DNA of 47,892 bases from Gammaproteobacteria bacterium (GCA_021648485.1 JAKISS010000020.1:1-47892); one strand, 5' to 3'; positions 8,454-17,315 are shown, counted from the first letter of the stretch. Program-made: numbers and translations. The notes: generated by a model from the sequence alone, not told the origin.

Positions 8454-9065
8454 ATGAATTCGACAAAACGAAATATAGTGCGGCAACTACTGTTGTATTG
8501 TTGTGTGCTCATTGTTGCGGCTTCCAATATCGCTTGCAGTGCAGAGCCAGTGCTTGTTGCTGATGTTTCATCTGTCAGCGTAAGCAAAGGGAAATATTCA
8601 GACTATTATCATATCCGTTATGTGCTAACCCCCGATAATGCCAGTTTGACTTTGGCTGCCCGGCCAAACGTTTTCGAAAATGAAAATGGCCAATTTGAGA
8701 TTTACTTAAATAAAAGCCAATTCCCCATTGCTGCACCACTGTGTGAACGCACCATTATATTACGCATGCCTGGCACCAATCCTTTAGGTGGTCAGGTGAA
8801 ACAATCAATTAATGAGAAAAGAGCGCTATTTGAGCGTATACAAACCATGTTGAATGCAGGCTTGGGGTCAGTCGAAGTAGTTATCGAGCTTAACCCCTAT
8901 GTCGAGAAGATACGCAGCAATCCTCTTACACTGGAGCTTACCCAATGCAATGTTTTTTTTCGTCAGGCGAGAAACCATTATGTGGATAATCCGGGTGAGA
9001 TAAAAAAAATTATTGAAAGGAAGCATCTCCGTCACTCTGATATAACGTCTTCAGTCAGGCTTTGA
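8454..9065 (+). CDS. Hypothetical exported protein
   Basis: I choose ATG 8454 rather than the earlier start at 8421 because it places a typical export signal at the N-terminus: MNSTKRNIVRQLLLYCCVLI, then VAASNIACSAEP. Cleavage could be by signal peptidase I after ...CSA, or at the cysteine as a weak lipobox (NIAC has a poor -3 residue). The mature part of about 175 residues has no recognised domain. It is mixed alpha/beta with cysteines in APLCERTI and TQCNVFF that could form a disulphide in the periplasm. It converges on the NRAMP-like gene. I do not recognise the family. Confidence 0.6.
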   Translation: MNSTKRNIVRQLLLYCCVLIVAASNIACSAEPVLVADVSSVSVSKGKYSDYYHIRYVLTPDNASLTLAARPNVFENENGQFEIYLNKSQFPIAAPLCERTIILRMPGTNPLGGQVKQSINEKRALFERIQTMLNAGLGSVEVVIELNPYVEKIRSNPLTLELTQCNVFFRQARNHYVDNPGEIKKIIERKHLRHSDITSSVRL

Positions 9066-9138
9066 CGCAGCTTTTCCAGCCCCGGTTGTTCAGTGATGGT
9101 GCGGGAAATTGGTTTGCTCTCCAGTTCGCCTGTGTGTT

Positions 9139-10392
9139 CTAAGTACTCCATTTCATCCACGCCATTCCTAAGAAAAAGATCACTGTGGCGCTGAGTGAAA
9201 CATGACTGAACCAACTATTGCTGTATTTCCCCAATCGTGTGCGATTGCTGTTCATGACCAGCAGTGCAATGGCTAATAGTGGTAGAAATGCAGCACCAAT
9301 AATACCGTAAAATTGCTGGACTTGTTTAAAGTCCAGCATCAGCCCCAGCATGGGGATGGTTGCCAGGGCAAATAAATAACCACGATAGGGCCAGGCGCGT
9401 GTATCGACGGTGACGGTATTAGCCCGTCGGTTAATAAACAAACGATAAATGTCGGCAAATAAATAGGGCACTGCCTGCCATACACCAAACAAGCTGCTGA
9501 ACACCGCACCAAAAGCCCCAATGAGAAACAACCAGCGTCCGGTTTCACCCAATGATTGCTCCAGGGTATTAGCCAGTGTCACCATTAATCCGGCACCTTT
9601 GCCGGTTAAATCCAGTTGGCTGCCAATAATCACCATGGCGATACCAAACACCGCCGTCAGTAAATAGCCGGTTGCCAGGTCAATGCGGCAGGTGCGGATA
9701 TGTTCAACAGAATCACGGTTTTTTTCCCGTATCCAGTAACCGTAACAAAGGATTGTCAGCGTACCACCCACACCACCAATCAATGCAACCGTCCACGCAA
9801 TACCTTTGCCATCGGCGTTAGGAATGCTGGGCATAACAAGTCCCTGTAGCACGCCGTCAATGCCAGGCCATAACAGGGCGGCGGTGACCAGTACAACCGC
9901 GAACATGATCGCGATACTGAATGCCATGATTTTTTCAAATAATTTAAAACCACCCAGTAAGACCAGTGCTAATCCCACTAAGCTGCTAGTGATACCGAAT
10001 ATGATTTTGGCCTGAGCGCCATCCTCAAACAAAGGAAATAAAGCATGTAATGTCACACCGCATGCACTCATCAGTGCAGAACCGACAAAAAATGACCACA
10101 GTATTAAATAAGGCAGAAACAACCAGGCGAAAACTGGCCCCAGGCTTTGTGCCAGTCCTTCTAACAGGGATTGTCCAGTGACAAGCTGCCAGCGTGCCAG
10201 ACCTTCGGTGAGTACGAGCTTGAACACAGAGCCGATAACCACTGCCCATAAAATAGCCAATCCCAGCTGACTTCCTGCAAAGCTGGCCGTTGCCAGGTCA
10301 CCGGCTCCAACTCCGGTGGCAGCAATGAGAATGCCGGGGAGAATGATTGCAAACAGACTGGGCCGGTTATTTTTTATAGTGATGTTTGACAT
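9139..10392 (-). CDS. Divergent NRAMP-like membrane transporter (first)
   Basis: About 417 residues with 11 or so predicted membrane segments. The start at 10392 (MSNITIKNNRP) puts the first helix LPGILIAATGVGAGDLATAS at the expected place. Canonical NRAMP metal carriers have DPGN in helix 1 and MPH(N) in helix 6. Here helix 1 reads TGVGAGD and the helix 6 region reads TLTILCYGYWIRE, so the metal-binding residues are absent. Proteins of this kind are commonly annotated as Nramp-family divalent metal transporters, but substrate and mechanism are open. A second, different NRAMP-like gene lies upstream in the same direction with a 99-bp gap, which suggests a joint transcript. Confidence 0.75.
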   Translation of the reverse strand: MSNITIKNNRPSLFAIILPGILIAATGVGAGDLATASFAGSQLGLAILWAVVIGSVFKLVLTEGLARWQLVTGQSLLEGLAQSLGPVFAWLFLPYLILWSFFVGSALMSACGVTLHALFPLFEDGAQAKIIFGITSSLVGLALVLLGGFKLFEKIMAFSIAIMFAVVLVTAALLWPGIDGVLQGLVMPSIPNADGKGIAWTVALIGGVGGTLTILCYGYWIREKNRDSVEHIRTCRIDLATGYLLTAVFGIAMVIIGSQLDLTGKGAGLMVTLANTLEQSLGETGRWLFLIGAFGAVFSSLFGVWQAVPYLFADIYRLFINRRANTVTVDTRAWPYRGYLFALATIPMLGLMLDFKQVQQFYGIIGAAFLPLLAIALLVMNSNRTRLGKYSNSWFSHVSLSATVIFFLGMAWMKWST

Positions 10393-10491
10393 GTTTTTTC
10401 TGAAACCAAAACTAAATTTCAATCGTCGCAGCTAATGATCTGTCATCATAACAGGAACAGGTATGTGTCATCCCTCTGTTTGTCTGTCATT

Positions 10492-11784
10492 TTATTTCGT
10501 CATAATTAACCATAAATACCCAAGACTGAACAATGTCATAACAGTTATCCCGAAACGGCTCCATAAGGTCATCAAGGCATTGGGTCGGTCAGTTTTCAGA
10601 ACAGTGTTGCCATGCATTACCCGGAAGTTGATATAGGCAATGATGGGTGCTGATATAAAAGATACAATGGTGGCAGTGGTAACGATCAGCCCCATGGCCC
10701 CGGATACATTTTTGATGATCAGGAATACGGTAATAGTACCAGTCACCGCCGTAAATAATATGGTACGGTAAACCGTTTTTGAAGCATCTCTTCGAAGTTC
10801 GTGGTTACCGTTGCTTTTCCAGATGCAATAACTTTCTTGCAACGTACGAGGATAGGCATCCAGACAGGTGAGTGTGGTGCTGAACATCGTAGCCAGCGCA
10901 GCGATGCCGATCAATGGATATGCCCAGCTACCCAATGAATCCGTATACATAGTGATAAGCTGACCAGCAAAAACAGATCCGATTGCTGATGGCGGCTCGT
11001 CACTGCCAAACATGACTAATGCACCTAACGATAAAAAGGCCATGGCTAAAAGGGCGGTACCAAAAAATCCCACCCGGAAATCCAGCATTGCTTTACGAAG
11101 AGAGGCACGGGTGCCATTGTTTCGATTGGCTTCTTCAGACCAGACAGAATGCCAGACACTGACATCCATGGGTGCGGGCATCCAGCCGAGAAATGCCGCC
11201 AGGAAAATAATGTCGGCATATTCATAAAGGCTGAAAATCGGTGTCGCCTCAGGATGAACCCCATCGGGAGCCATTAATAAAACCGTAGTCAGTGCGGTGA
11301 TGGTGGTCAGCGTTAAAATAATGATTACCGCTTTCATTACTTTGTCCAGCAGACTGTATTGCCCAACATATAAAATAATTGCTGCGGCAAGGAGAACCAT
11401 AATTGCAGGCAGGTGTGGCATATATTCTGAGGGCACTTGAAGACCAAAAAAATGAATGACGATTGAACTGGTAACAATGGTTACCGCTGCCTGAATCAGA
11501 CACATGGACAACACGGTCATGACAACATAAATACCCAATGCCCATTTCCCGAGATCGTAATACCCATGCAAAATATTTCGTCCGGTAAGGGCAGTATATT
11601 GGGGGCCGAATTTATAAAATGGATACTTGATGAGGTGAATCAACGGGATCAGCAGAAGAAAAATATACTGATAGCTTGCCCCTGCTTTAGTGGACATGAC
11701 CAGATGTGATACACCGACCGCAGCACCGGCATAAAGCAACCCGGGGCCGAGAGTGGATAAGATTTTTGTCAGACGAGCAATCAT
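10492..11784 (-). CDS. Divergent NRAMP-like membrane transporter (second)
   Basis: The start ATG 11784 is favoured over the upstream in-frame codon because AGGAGA lies 4-9 nt before it. The 430-residue product is a polytopic membrane protein. It begins MIARLTKILSTLGPGLLYAG, then AAVGVSHLVMSTKAG, the helix 1 pattern of divergent NRAMP relatives that lack DPGN. The helix 6 region reads GWMPAPMDVSVWHSVW, keeping a Met-Pro step but no MPH. It differs clearly from its downstream neighbour, so the two are not a recent duplication. A direct-repeat site for a LytTR-type regulator lies about 117-145 bp upstream (11901-11929). Substrate is unknown. Confidence 0.77.
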   Translation of the reverse strand: MIARLTKILSTLGPGLLYAGAAVGVSHLVMSTKAGASYQYIFLLLIPLIHLIKYPFYKFGPQYTALTGRNILHGYYDLGKWALGIYVVMTVLSMCLIQAAVTIVTSSIVIHFFGLQVPSEYMPHLPAIMVLLAAAIILYVGQYSLLDKVMKAVIIILTLTTITALTTVLLMAPDGVHPEATPIFSLYEYADIIFLAAFLGWMPAPMDVSVWHSVWSEEANRNNGTRASLRKAMLDFRVGFFGTALLAMAFLSLGALVMFGSDEPPSAIGSVFAGQLITMYTDSLGSWAYPLIGIAALATMFSTTLTCLDAYPRTLQESYCIWKSNGNHELRRDASKTVYRTILFTAVTGTITVFLIIKNVSGAMGLIVTTATIVSFISAPIIAYINFRVMHGNTVLKTDRPNALMTLWSRFGITVMTLFSLGYLWLIMTK

Positions 11785-11900
11785 ATGGTCTCCTGTTAAC
11801 AAATAGAGTTTCCCGCTAAAATTTCAGCTGGGTTATATAGAGATTATCTGGAAAAACAGGAAGTCACAGCCACGATCTGGCAAATGGTGGTGTGTTGGTG

Positions 11901-11929
11901 TGAGTGGTTGTTATTTTGGGATGAGCGGG
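11901..11929 (-). promoter_or_regulatory. Putative LytTR operator upstream of the second NRAMP-like gene
   Basis: Read on the minus strand, CCCGCTCA and ACCACTCA are direct repeats separated by 13 bp (plus strand: TGAGTGGT 11901-11908 and TGAGCGGG 11922-11929). From memory, this resembles the E. coli BtsR site, two ACC(G/A)CT(C/T)A repeats with a 13-bp spacer. A LytTR regulator is encoded 0.9 kb away. A near copy of the same block, including the spacer core TTATTTTGG, lies at 12727-12755. Confidence 0.55.
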
Positions 11930-12024
11930 ATTGTATAGTAATATTTTTGTGGTTTTTATGTGGGAATACATAACCAGGTATGGGTCCCCACGGTGGACCG
12001 TGGGAACCAGAAAAAAGTCGCGGC

Positions 12025-12582
12025 TTACCCTTGTTTGTTATATTTTGTTTTATACGAAATGATAGTTAATCCGATTAAAAATAAAAGTATCGTGCCAGGT
12101 TCAGGAACTGAAATATAGCGAAGCCTAATATTTTCTGGCAATTTACTGGAAATATTTCCTTGTATAAGATCTGTTTCATCCAAAGCCCAAAAAGAAAACG
12201 GTAAACCGTTCCCCCATAAGCCGGATAAATTACCATTTGAATAGTTAAATTCTGTTCCAAATATGTTTACTTCAGAACGATCGTTGACTAACAACCAGCT
12301 GAGGTCTTCAACGCTTGTTATGTTAGTAACACTTTGATCATATAATGTTAGCCAGCTTATATCCCCGCCTGATATGTTTATGTTTGTATTATCATATCCA
12401 TATAACCAGGAAACATTAGAGCCTTCATGAATATTTATCGTACTGTTGTCATACGCGTATAGCCATGTCTCATCACCATAGACATCGTAGATGTTTGAGC
12501 CATCAATAACTGTTGCATTAACGACAAGTGAAGTGGTTAAAGATAAAAATACAATATAAGTTAGAAATAATAGTCTACACAT
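12025..12582 (-). CDS. PEP-CTERM sorting-domain protein with repeats
   Basis: A 185-residue secreted protein preceded by AAGGGAG, 6 nt before the start. Residues 1-23 form a signal peptide. The C-terminus from residue 159 is a complete exosortase signal: VPEPGT, a hydrophobic helix (ILLFLIGLTIIS) and a basic tail (YKTKYNKQG). Between them at least three ~20-residue repeats share the pattern SWL-x2-YD-x-S-x2-NI (YAYDNSTINI, YGYDNTNINI, TLYDQSVTNI), suggesting a short beta-solenoid. Exosortase A, encoded 8.4 kb away, would be expected to cleave within PEP and release the protein to the surface or matrix. A LytTR-type repeat site lies 145-173 bp upstream. No catalytic motif is seen, so a structural matrix role is the likely reading. 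Confidence 0.85.
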   Translation of the reverse strand: MCRLLFLTYIVFLSLTTSLVVNATVIDGSNIYDVYGDETWLYAYDNSTINIHEGSNVSWLYGYDNTNINISGGDISWLTLYDQSVTNITSVEDLSWLLVNDRSEVNIFGTEFNYSNGNLSGLWGNGLPFSFWALDETDLIQGNISSKLPENIRLRYISVPEPGTILLFLIGLTIISYKTKYNKQG

Positions 12583-12726
12583 GCTTTTCTCCCTTCCCTG
12601 TTGTGTATAAGCGTGTTTTAAAAATAGCTTTTAACTTGTTGGCAAGTAAGCCATTAGTCACAGGGAGACTATTCTACCAGGCAGAAAATTTCACTTGATA
12701 TTAGGCCAAGAGTCGTTATTTTGGCA

Positions 12727-12755
12727 TCAGTGGTGATTATTTTGGGGTGAATGGT
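12727..12755 (-). promoter_or_regulatory. Putative LytTR operator upstream of the PEP-CTERM gene
   Basis: On the minus strand ACCATTCA and ACCACTGA are repeated with exactly 13 bp between them (plus strand TCAGTGGT 12727-12734 and TGAATGGT 12748-12755). The spacer core TTATTTTGG is shared with 11901-11929, and an additional TTATTTTGG occurs 21 bp upstream. It lies between the regulator gene and the PEP-CTERM gene, on the upstream side of the latter. Confidence 0.5.
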
Positions 12756-12814
12756 ATAGAAGAAGTTTTTTTGATCAGAATAGAGTGTGTTTGGGCCATG
12801 TTGAATTTTTGGTA

Positions 12815-13531
12815 TCAAACAATCGATGGAAAATTGTCCATGAAGTTTCGGCTAACCGGTATGGTATGGTTGCCATAAGTCGATATCTGGCCCAAACCAT
12901 TATCAAGTTTTTCGATAAATTTGATGTAGTCGGGGTTGATCATATGCTGCCGGTGACAGCGCTTTAATTGACTGTTGTCATCAAATATTTTTAATGGAAG
13001 GTTGGTTTGAAATTCTTGATCGCTGTCACCGGTCACAAGATGTACCCCTGTTATCGGGTTGGAATATGCATGGATGATTTCTTTAACATTAATCAGGTAA
13101 TATCGGCTTCCCTGATAACACGGGACGAATGTCAGCTCGGTAGGAAATACGTCGGTAACGACGGGTTGTGGTTGATGATTTTCTTTCAAGCGCGTCAGAG
13201 TAATATTCAGGCGATCATCTTTTACTGGTTTGAGTAAAAAATCAATGGCATTTTTTTTGAATGCTTCTATGGCATACTCACCATGGGCTGTCACAAAAAC
13301 AATACGTGGCATATTGTCCTTGTCCAGCATGCTGAGCATTTCGATGCCGGATATCTTGGGCATTTGTATATCAAGAAAAACCACGTCAGGGTGCTTGCTG
13401 TTTATATCCCTTATGGCTTCAAATGCATTTGCACAGGTGCCGATGACATCGAACTCAGGGTTGGCTTTGATTTTTTTCTCCAGATCCTCGCGGGCATTGG
13501 GTTCATCATCAACAATGATTGTGTGAATCAT
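12815..13531 (-). CDS. LytTR-family response regulator
   Basis: A 238-residue AlgR/AgrA/LytR-type regulator. The start ATG 13531 is preferred over the upstream in-frame start because AAGGAG lies 7-12 nt before it, and it gives the normal receiver N-terminus MIHTIIVDDEPNARED. The receiver has acidic Asp8-Asp9, phospho-acceptor Asp54 in DVVFLDIQMP, and the conserved VTAHGEYAIEAF and LLKP (switch lysine) segments. A LytTR DNA-binding domain covers about residues 135-238 (KEIIHAYSNPITGVHLVT, CHRQHMINPDYI, PVSRNF). Its start overlaps the kinase stop (ATGA), forming a two-gene operon. LytTR proteins bind direct repeats about two helical turns apart, and such repeats are present nearby. Confidence 0.95.
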   Translation of the reverse strand: MIHTIIVDDEPNAREDLEKKIKANPEFDVIGTCANAFEAIRDINSKHPDVVFLDIQMPKISGIEMLSMLDKDNMPRIVFVTAHGEYAIEAFKKNAIDFLLKPVKDDRLNITLTRLKENHQPQPVVTDVFPTELTFVPCYQGSRYYLINVKEIIHAYSNPITGVHLVTGDSDQEFQTNLPLKIFDDNSQLKRCHRQHMINPDYIKFIEKLDNGLGQISTYGNHTIPVSRNFMDNFPSIV

Positions 13532-15255
13532 GCTTGCTCCTTGTTTTTTGGCAGGTGAATGTTGACCTTTGTCCATTGCTCAGGTTCACACTGTATACTA
13601 ATGCCATAGTCATTACCGTAGCATATCTTGATGCGCTCATCTATTTTCAGACCAATGCCATTGGCATTACTTTTTTTATATAAACCGGCATTGTCTTCGA
13701 CCGTCAGGATAAAGCTATCATTGTTCTCGACACACATAATTTTAATTATACCGATACCCAATAATTCACTGGTACCATGTTTGATCGAGTTTTCAACAAT
13801 GGGCTGTAATGTAAAAACAGGTATGACTTGGGTCAATAGATGTTCCGGAATGTTTATCTGAATTTGTAATCGATCTTCAAAGCGGGCTTTTTCTATTTCC
13901 AGGTAAGACTCCACATGCTCACGTTCATCACCCAGAGTGGTTGTGTCATCTGACATTTTCAGGTTTTTTCTGAAGAAATCAGACAGGTAATGCAATAGTT
14001 TACGGGCTCTTTCAGGCTGTTTTCCTGTGATATGGCCAATAGTTGTCAATGCATTATAAAGGAAATGCGGATTAATCTGTGCCATCAAGATTTTATGTTG
14101 GTCCTGGATGCGCAGTTCTCGTTGCAGCTCATAATGGCCTGCCAGAATTCTGCCAGATAACAAATGTGCGAGATTTTCCCCCAGCTTTCGGTTGATGTTG
14201 CGGAATAACTTATTTTTGGGTTCGTATAATTTTATGGTGCCGACCACTTCATTGTTAGCATCATCTCTTAACGGGATAATCAGTGAGGAGCCCAGCTTAC
14301 ACGATTTTTTCAGTCGGCACTGGTAGGTTTTGCGGATTCCATCGGTAAATAACACTTTGTTTTCCCGGATCACTTCCAGCGTATCTTCGGAAGAAATGGG
14401 TGCCCCGGGACGATGATGGTCCTCACCCAGTCCAGCAAATGCAAGCAGCCTGTTTCTGTCTGTAATGGCAACAGCACCTACCCGAGTTTCGTGCTGAATG
14501 ATCTCTGCGATTTTTCTGCTGGATTCCTGATTAAACCGGCCATAAATAATGCTGGCGGTTTTATCGGCAATTTTCCATGCCGCAGCACTACTGCTGAGTT
14601 CATCGCAGGCCTTCTTTTGTTCTTTGATCATATACATGATCAAAGCAGCACCAACAGAATTGGCAATCAGCATGGGGAGGCCGATTTCCTTTTCCAGATT
14701 CCAGGCCTCTATTCCATTGCCTGTATATAGTCCGAACAACAAAATAATAGCCACATGCCCCAGCCCGACAACGAATGCAACCAGCCAGACAATGCGGGGG
14801 GAAAACAGTGTCTCGATTTTACCTTTACGGGACAGGTAATGATGCACACATCCTGCAACCAGTCCTTCAAATGTTGTGGCAACAGCACAGGCTATGTCAA
14901 TATAGTTAATGGGGTCACTGATGGACGACATACTGAAAACCCGATGAATTCCCCCTGTAATCCCCACCAGAAAACCAACGATAGGGCCACCGAGCAATCC
15001 ACCCAGAACAGCCCCTATTGCTCGCGTATTGGCGATGGCATCATCGGTTTGTACTGATGGTTCACTAAAAGTTGTTCCCAGAATGCAAAAACCGGAAAAA
15101 ACCAGGTAGATGATTGCCTTGTCCGGTAATGAGAGTGAGTTGTTGACCAGTGCGGTAAATACCGGTGTTTTTGTGAATAAATAAGCGAGTCCCAGAAATA
15201 CCAGCATGTGTTGTAACAAGGGAATCATGTGTTCCAAAAATAAAATATTTTGCAT
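13528..15255 (-). CDS. LytS/BtsS-type sensor histidine kinase
   Basis: A 575-residue membrane kinase with GGAGA about 10 nt before its start. The N-terminal ~200 residues form the 5TM Lyt sensor (ANTRAIGAVLGGLLGGPIVG, then ITGGIHR is diagnostic). A GAF-like domain follows at about 225-370 (VGAVAITDRNRLLAFAGLGE). The histidine box is INPHFLYNALTTIGH with His397, and an HATPase domain ends the protein (LQPIVENSIKHG, then VEDNAG). E. coli members with this layout, BtsS and YpdA, respond to pyruvate-type metabolites. An organic anion ligand is therefore plausible, the more so with a carboxylate/amino-acid symporter upstream. It overlaps the regulator gene by 4 bp. The 15358-15386 repeats suggest autoregulation. 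Confidence 0.93.
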   Translation of the reverse strand: MQNILFLEHMIPLLQHMLVFLGLAYLFTKTPVFTALVNNSLSLPDKAIIYLVFSGFCILGTTFSEPSVQTDDAIANTRAIGAVLGGLLGGPIVGFLVGITGGIHRVFSMSSISDPINYIDIACAVATTFEGLVAGCVHHYLSRKGKIETLFSPRIVWLVAFVVGLGHVAIILLFGLYTGNGIEAWNLEKEIGLPMLIANSVGAALIMYMIKEQKKACDELSSSAAAWKIADKTASIIYGRFNQESSRKIAEIIQHETRVGAVAITDRNRLLAFAGLGEDHHRPGAPISSEDTLEVIRENKVLFTDGIRKTYQCRLKKSCKLGSSLIIPLRDDANNEVVGTIKLYEPKNKLFRNINRKLGENLAHLLSGRILAGHYELQRELRIQDQHKILMAQINPHFLYNALTTIGHITGKQPERARKLLHYLSDFFRKNLKMSDDTTTLGDEREHVESYLEIEKARFEDRLQIQINIPEHLLTQVIPVFTLQPIVENSIKHGTSELLGIGIIKIMCVENNDSFILTVEDNAGLYKKSNANGIGLKIDERIKICYGNDYGISIQCEPEQWTKVNIHLPKNKEQA

Positions 15256-15357
15256 TCAGCTGATTCTCCGTAATTGACGTCATGCGAGAAGTTTGCATTG
15301 TGTCAAAATAGAAACCGATAGTTGTATGGTGAAGCATGCCGCTTAATTGCTATATCA

Positions 15358-15386
15358 ACCATTTAACCCTTATAGTTACCACTTGG
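15358..15386 (+). promoter_or_regulatory. Putative LytTR operator upstream of the kinase-regulator operon
   Basis: ACCATTTAA (from 15358) and ACCACTTGG (from 15378) are direct repeats with a 20-bp period. Two further half-sites in the opposite orientation, CAAGTGGT, lie at 15412-15419 and 15491-15498. The site is 103-131 bp upstream of the kinase start. The sequence linking the repeats, CTTATAGTT, resembles the linker TATAGTT in the symporter site at 17127-17176, although orientation relative to the gene differs from the sites at 11901 and 12727. Confidence 0.5.
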
Positions 15387-15419
15387 TCGATTTCGGCTTT
15401 ACGAAAATTATCAAGTGGT

Positions 15420-15710
15420 TATTGTATTTTTCAGGGCTGTTTCAATTCGTAATATTAGATAGTTATTGCAACATTCTGTTTGATTAAAAACAAGTGGTTT
15501 TCCACATAATATTTTTTAAGGATAAATATTATGTGCCGAAAAAAATTATAAAGCTGTAAAAATAATATTGCTAATATTAAGCAATGAAATTTATATCGCA
15601 GATGTTTTTAGAAAAATTTCCGGAAATTAAAAATTTTACCGAAAACAAATAGAGTTATTGAAGGGGTTTATATGAGGCGGAAGTTTATTACAAATTTACC
15701 TGAAATATAT
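15420..15710. other. AT-rich intergenic stretch between symporter and kinase genes
   Basis: No credible gene lies here. The stretch is very AT-rich and contains a short perfect palindrome, AATTTCCGGAAATT, near 15617-15630. The block GTTTTCCACATAATATTTTTT near 15496 resembles GTTTTCCACATATTTTATC near 17282, upstream of the decayed exported gene, so the two flanks of the symporter gene share some sequence. No clear rho-independent terminator is seen. Confidence 0.4.
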
Positions 15711-17003
15711 TTATTGTGAATTCCTTCGAGAAGGTAAATTTACTTCTTTCTGTCCTGCGTCAGGATCATTGAAAATATCCATTGATATATTATTTTCACT
15801 GCGAGCAATAATCGCGGCGATGACTGTGTCTCCTGTAACATTCACTACTGTGCGTAGCATGTCCAGTATACGGTCTACTCCCAGAATCAAAGCAATCGCT
15901 TCTACAGGCAATCCAACCTGAATAAATATCATCGCCAACATTGCCAGTCCAAGTCCTGGTATTCCCGCAGTACCAATGGATGCCAATACTGTCATGCTAA
16001 CGATAGCAAGATAATCCATGATGCCAAGTTCTACTCCATAAATATTTGCAATAAACACCGTCGCGACACCATGAGTAATGGCTGTGCCATCCATATTTAA
16101 TGTTGCCCCTAAAGGAATCACAAACGAGGCGGTTTTATTATCAATGCCCAGGCATTTTTCTGCGGTACGTTGCGTGACAGGAATGGTGGCATTTGAGCTT
16201 GCAGTACTAAATGCACATATTTGTACTGAACGAATTTTTTTCATCAAAATTTTGGGGCTTAATTGACTCGTTATTTTTAGCAAGATCATCAATGTTCCCG
16301 TTGCGTGAAGAATCAACACAATAGCGACAAGAGAAAAATAATTAATCATGGGTAAAATCAACTCCGGCCCCTGTTCGGAAAATGTTTTTGCCATCAGTGC
16401 AAATATACCAATAGGTGCTACTTTCATTACTACGACGACAACCTGCATCATTATTTCATTCATTGTTTCGGCATATTTAATTATGGGCTGACCCCATTTT
16501 CCAGTTATTAATATGCCAATGGAAAACAAAATGGTAAAAAAAATTATTTGTAACATATTTCCTTCAGAATAAGCAGCTACAGGATTGTTTGGTATTAAAT
16601 CAGTAAGAATCTGTGTCCATGACGGCGTGAGTGGGGGAGGTAATGTGTTTTGACTTGTTTGAGTTATATCAAACCCCTGGCCTGGTTCGATGATGACCGC
16701 CAGGGTAATGGCTAGGGATGTTGCCAAAACTGTGGTCAGAATAAATAACAGAAATGATTTGCTGCTTATACGTCTCAAAATTCCAATATCTCCTATGCCG
16801 CAAACACCAGAAATAAGAGAAAATGTCAATAGTGGAACCACCAGCATTTTTAACACATTAATAAAAATACTGCCTATGACATGAAAAATTCCATTGACCA
16901 GGTACTCCTGGATAAATACAACATCACTGGCGAATGCTTTAATTAAACTGCCAATCACCAAACCACAGCCCATCCATATCATAATCCTGGTTGTCATGCT
17001 CAT
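15711..17003 (-). CDS. Dicarboxylate/amino acid:cation symporter (DAACS family)
   Basis: A 430-residue transporter of the glutamate/C4-dicarboxylate fold. Its signatures are complete: SSNATIPVTQRT (hairpin 1 serine-rich motif), NMDGTAI (sodium site, helix 7), GTAGIPG (hairpin 2) and DRILDMLRTVVNVTGD (helix 8, substrate-binding Asp and Arg region). It would import an acidic amino acid or dicarboxylate with Na+ or H+; the exact substrate cannot be read from sequence. It sits upstream of the LytS/LytTR operon on the same strand with a 455-bp gap and has its own repeat array (17127-17176). This matches the pattern of carboxylate transporters controlled by LytS/LytTR systems. Confidence 0.93.
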   Translation of the reverse strand: MSMTTRIMIWMGCGLVIGSLIKAFASDVVFIQEYLVNGIFHVIGSIFINVLKMLVVPLLTFSLISGVCGIGDIGILRRISSKSFLLFILTTVLATSLAITLAVIIEPGQGFDITQTSQNTLPPPLTPSWTQILTDLIPNNPVAAYSEGNMLQIIFFTILFSIGILITGKWGQPIIKYAETMNEIMMQVVVVVMKVAPIGIFALMAKTFSEQGPELILPMINYFSLVAIVLILHATGTLMILLKITSQLSPKILMKKIRSVQICAFSTASSNATIPVTQRTAEKCLGIDNKTASFVIPLGATLNMDGTAITHGVATVFIANIYGVELGIMDYLAIVSMTVLASIGTAGIPGLGLAMLAMIFIQVGLPVEAIALILGVDRILDMLRTVVNVTGDTVIAAIIARSENNISMDIFNDPDAGQKEVNLPSRRNSQ

Positions 17004-17126
17004 TTGGTTATGTCTTCCTTGTCGAGATAACTGCGATTTTTGAAATTAATATTTTGTATTAGGTTTGTTATATTTTATACGAAAAAATATTTTTTGGTTG
17101 AAATATTCTATCGGTTAAGTCCACAT

Positions 17127-17176
17127 GCCATTTAATCGGTATAGTTGCCATTTAATGGCTATAGCTGCCACTAGCC
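17127..17176 (+). promoter_or_regulatory. Putative LytTR operator array upstream of the symporter
   Basis: Three direct repeats with an exact 20-bp period: GCCATTTAAT (17127), GCCATTTAAT (17147) and GCCACTAGCC (17167), with TATAG between each pair. It lies 124-173 bp upstream of the symporter start on the opposite strand. The half-sites match those before the kinase gene (ACCATTTAA, ACCACTTGG). A regular 20-bp array is what a dimeric LytTR regulator binding one DNA face would need. Confidence 0.6.
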
Positions 17177-17315
17177 TGATTTTTTTTACTAAAACAATTT
17201 CATTGTTATTATTTTTTACAGGATTGTTATAAATAGTAATTCTGAAGTGTTATTTAAACTTTATTTGATCAATAACAGGCTGTTTTCCACATATTTTATC
17301 AGGGAGATACATCAT

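Noticed and set aside
9032..9214. Minus-strand frame reading MEYLEHTGELESKPIS near the end of the first NRAMP-like gene
   Set aside because: It overlaps the 3' end of that gene out of frame and has no ribosome site of its own. It could be a lost C-terminal extension, but nothing supports translation.
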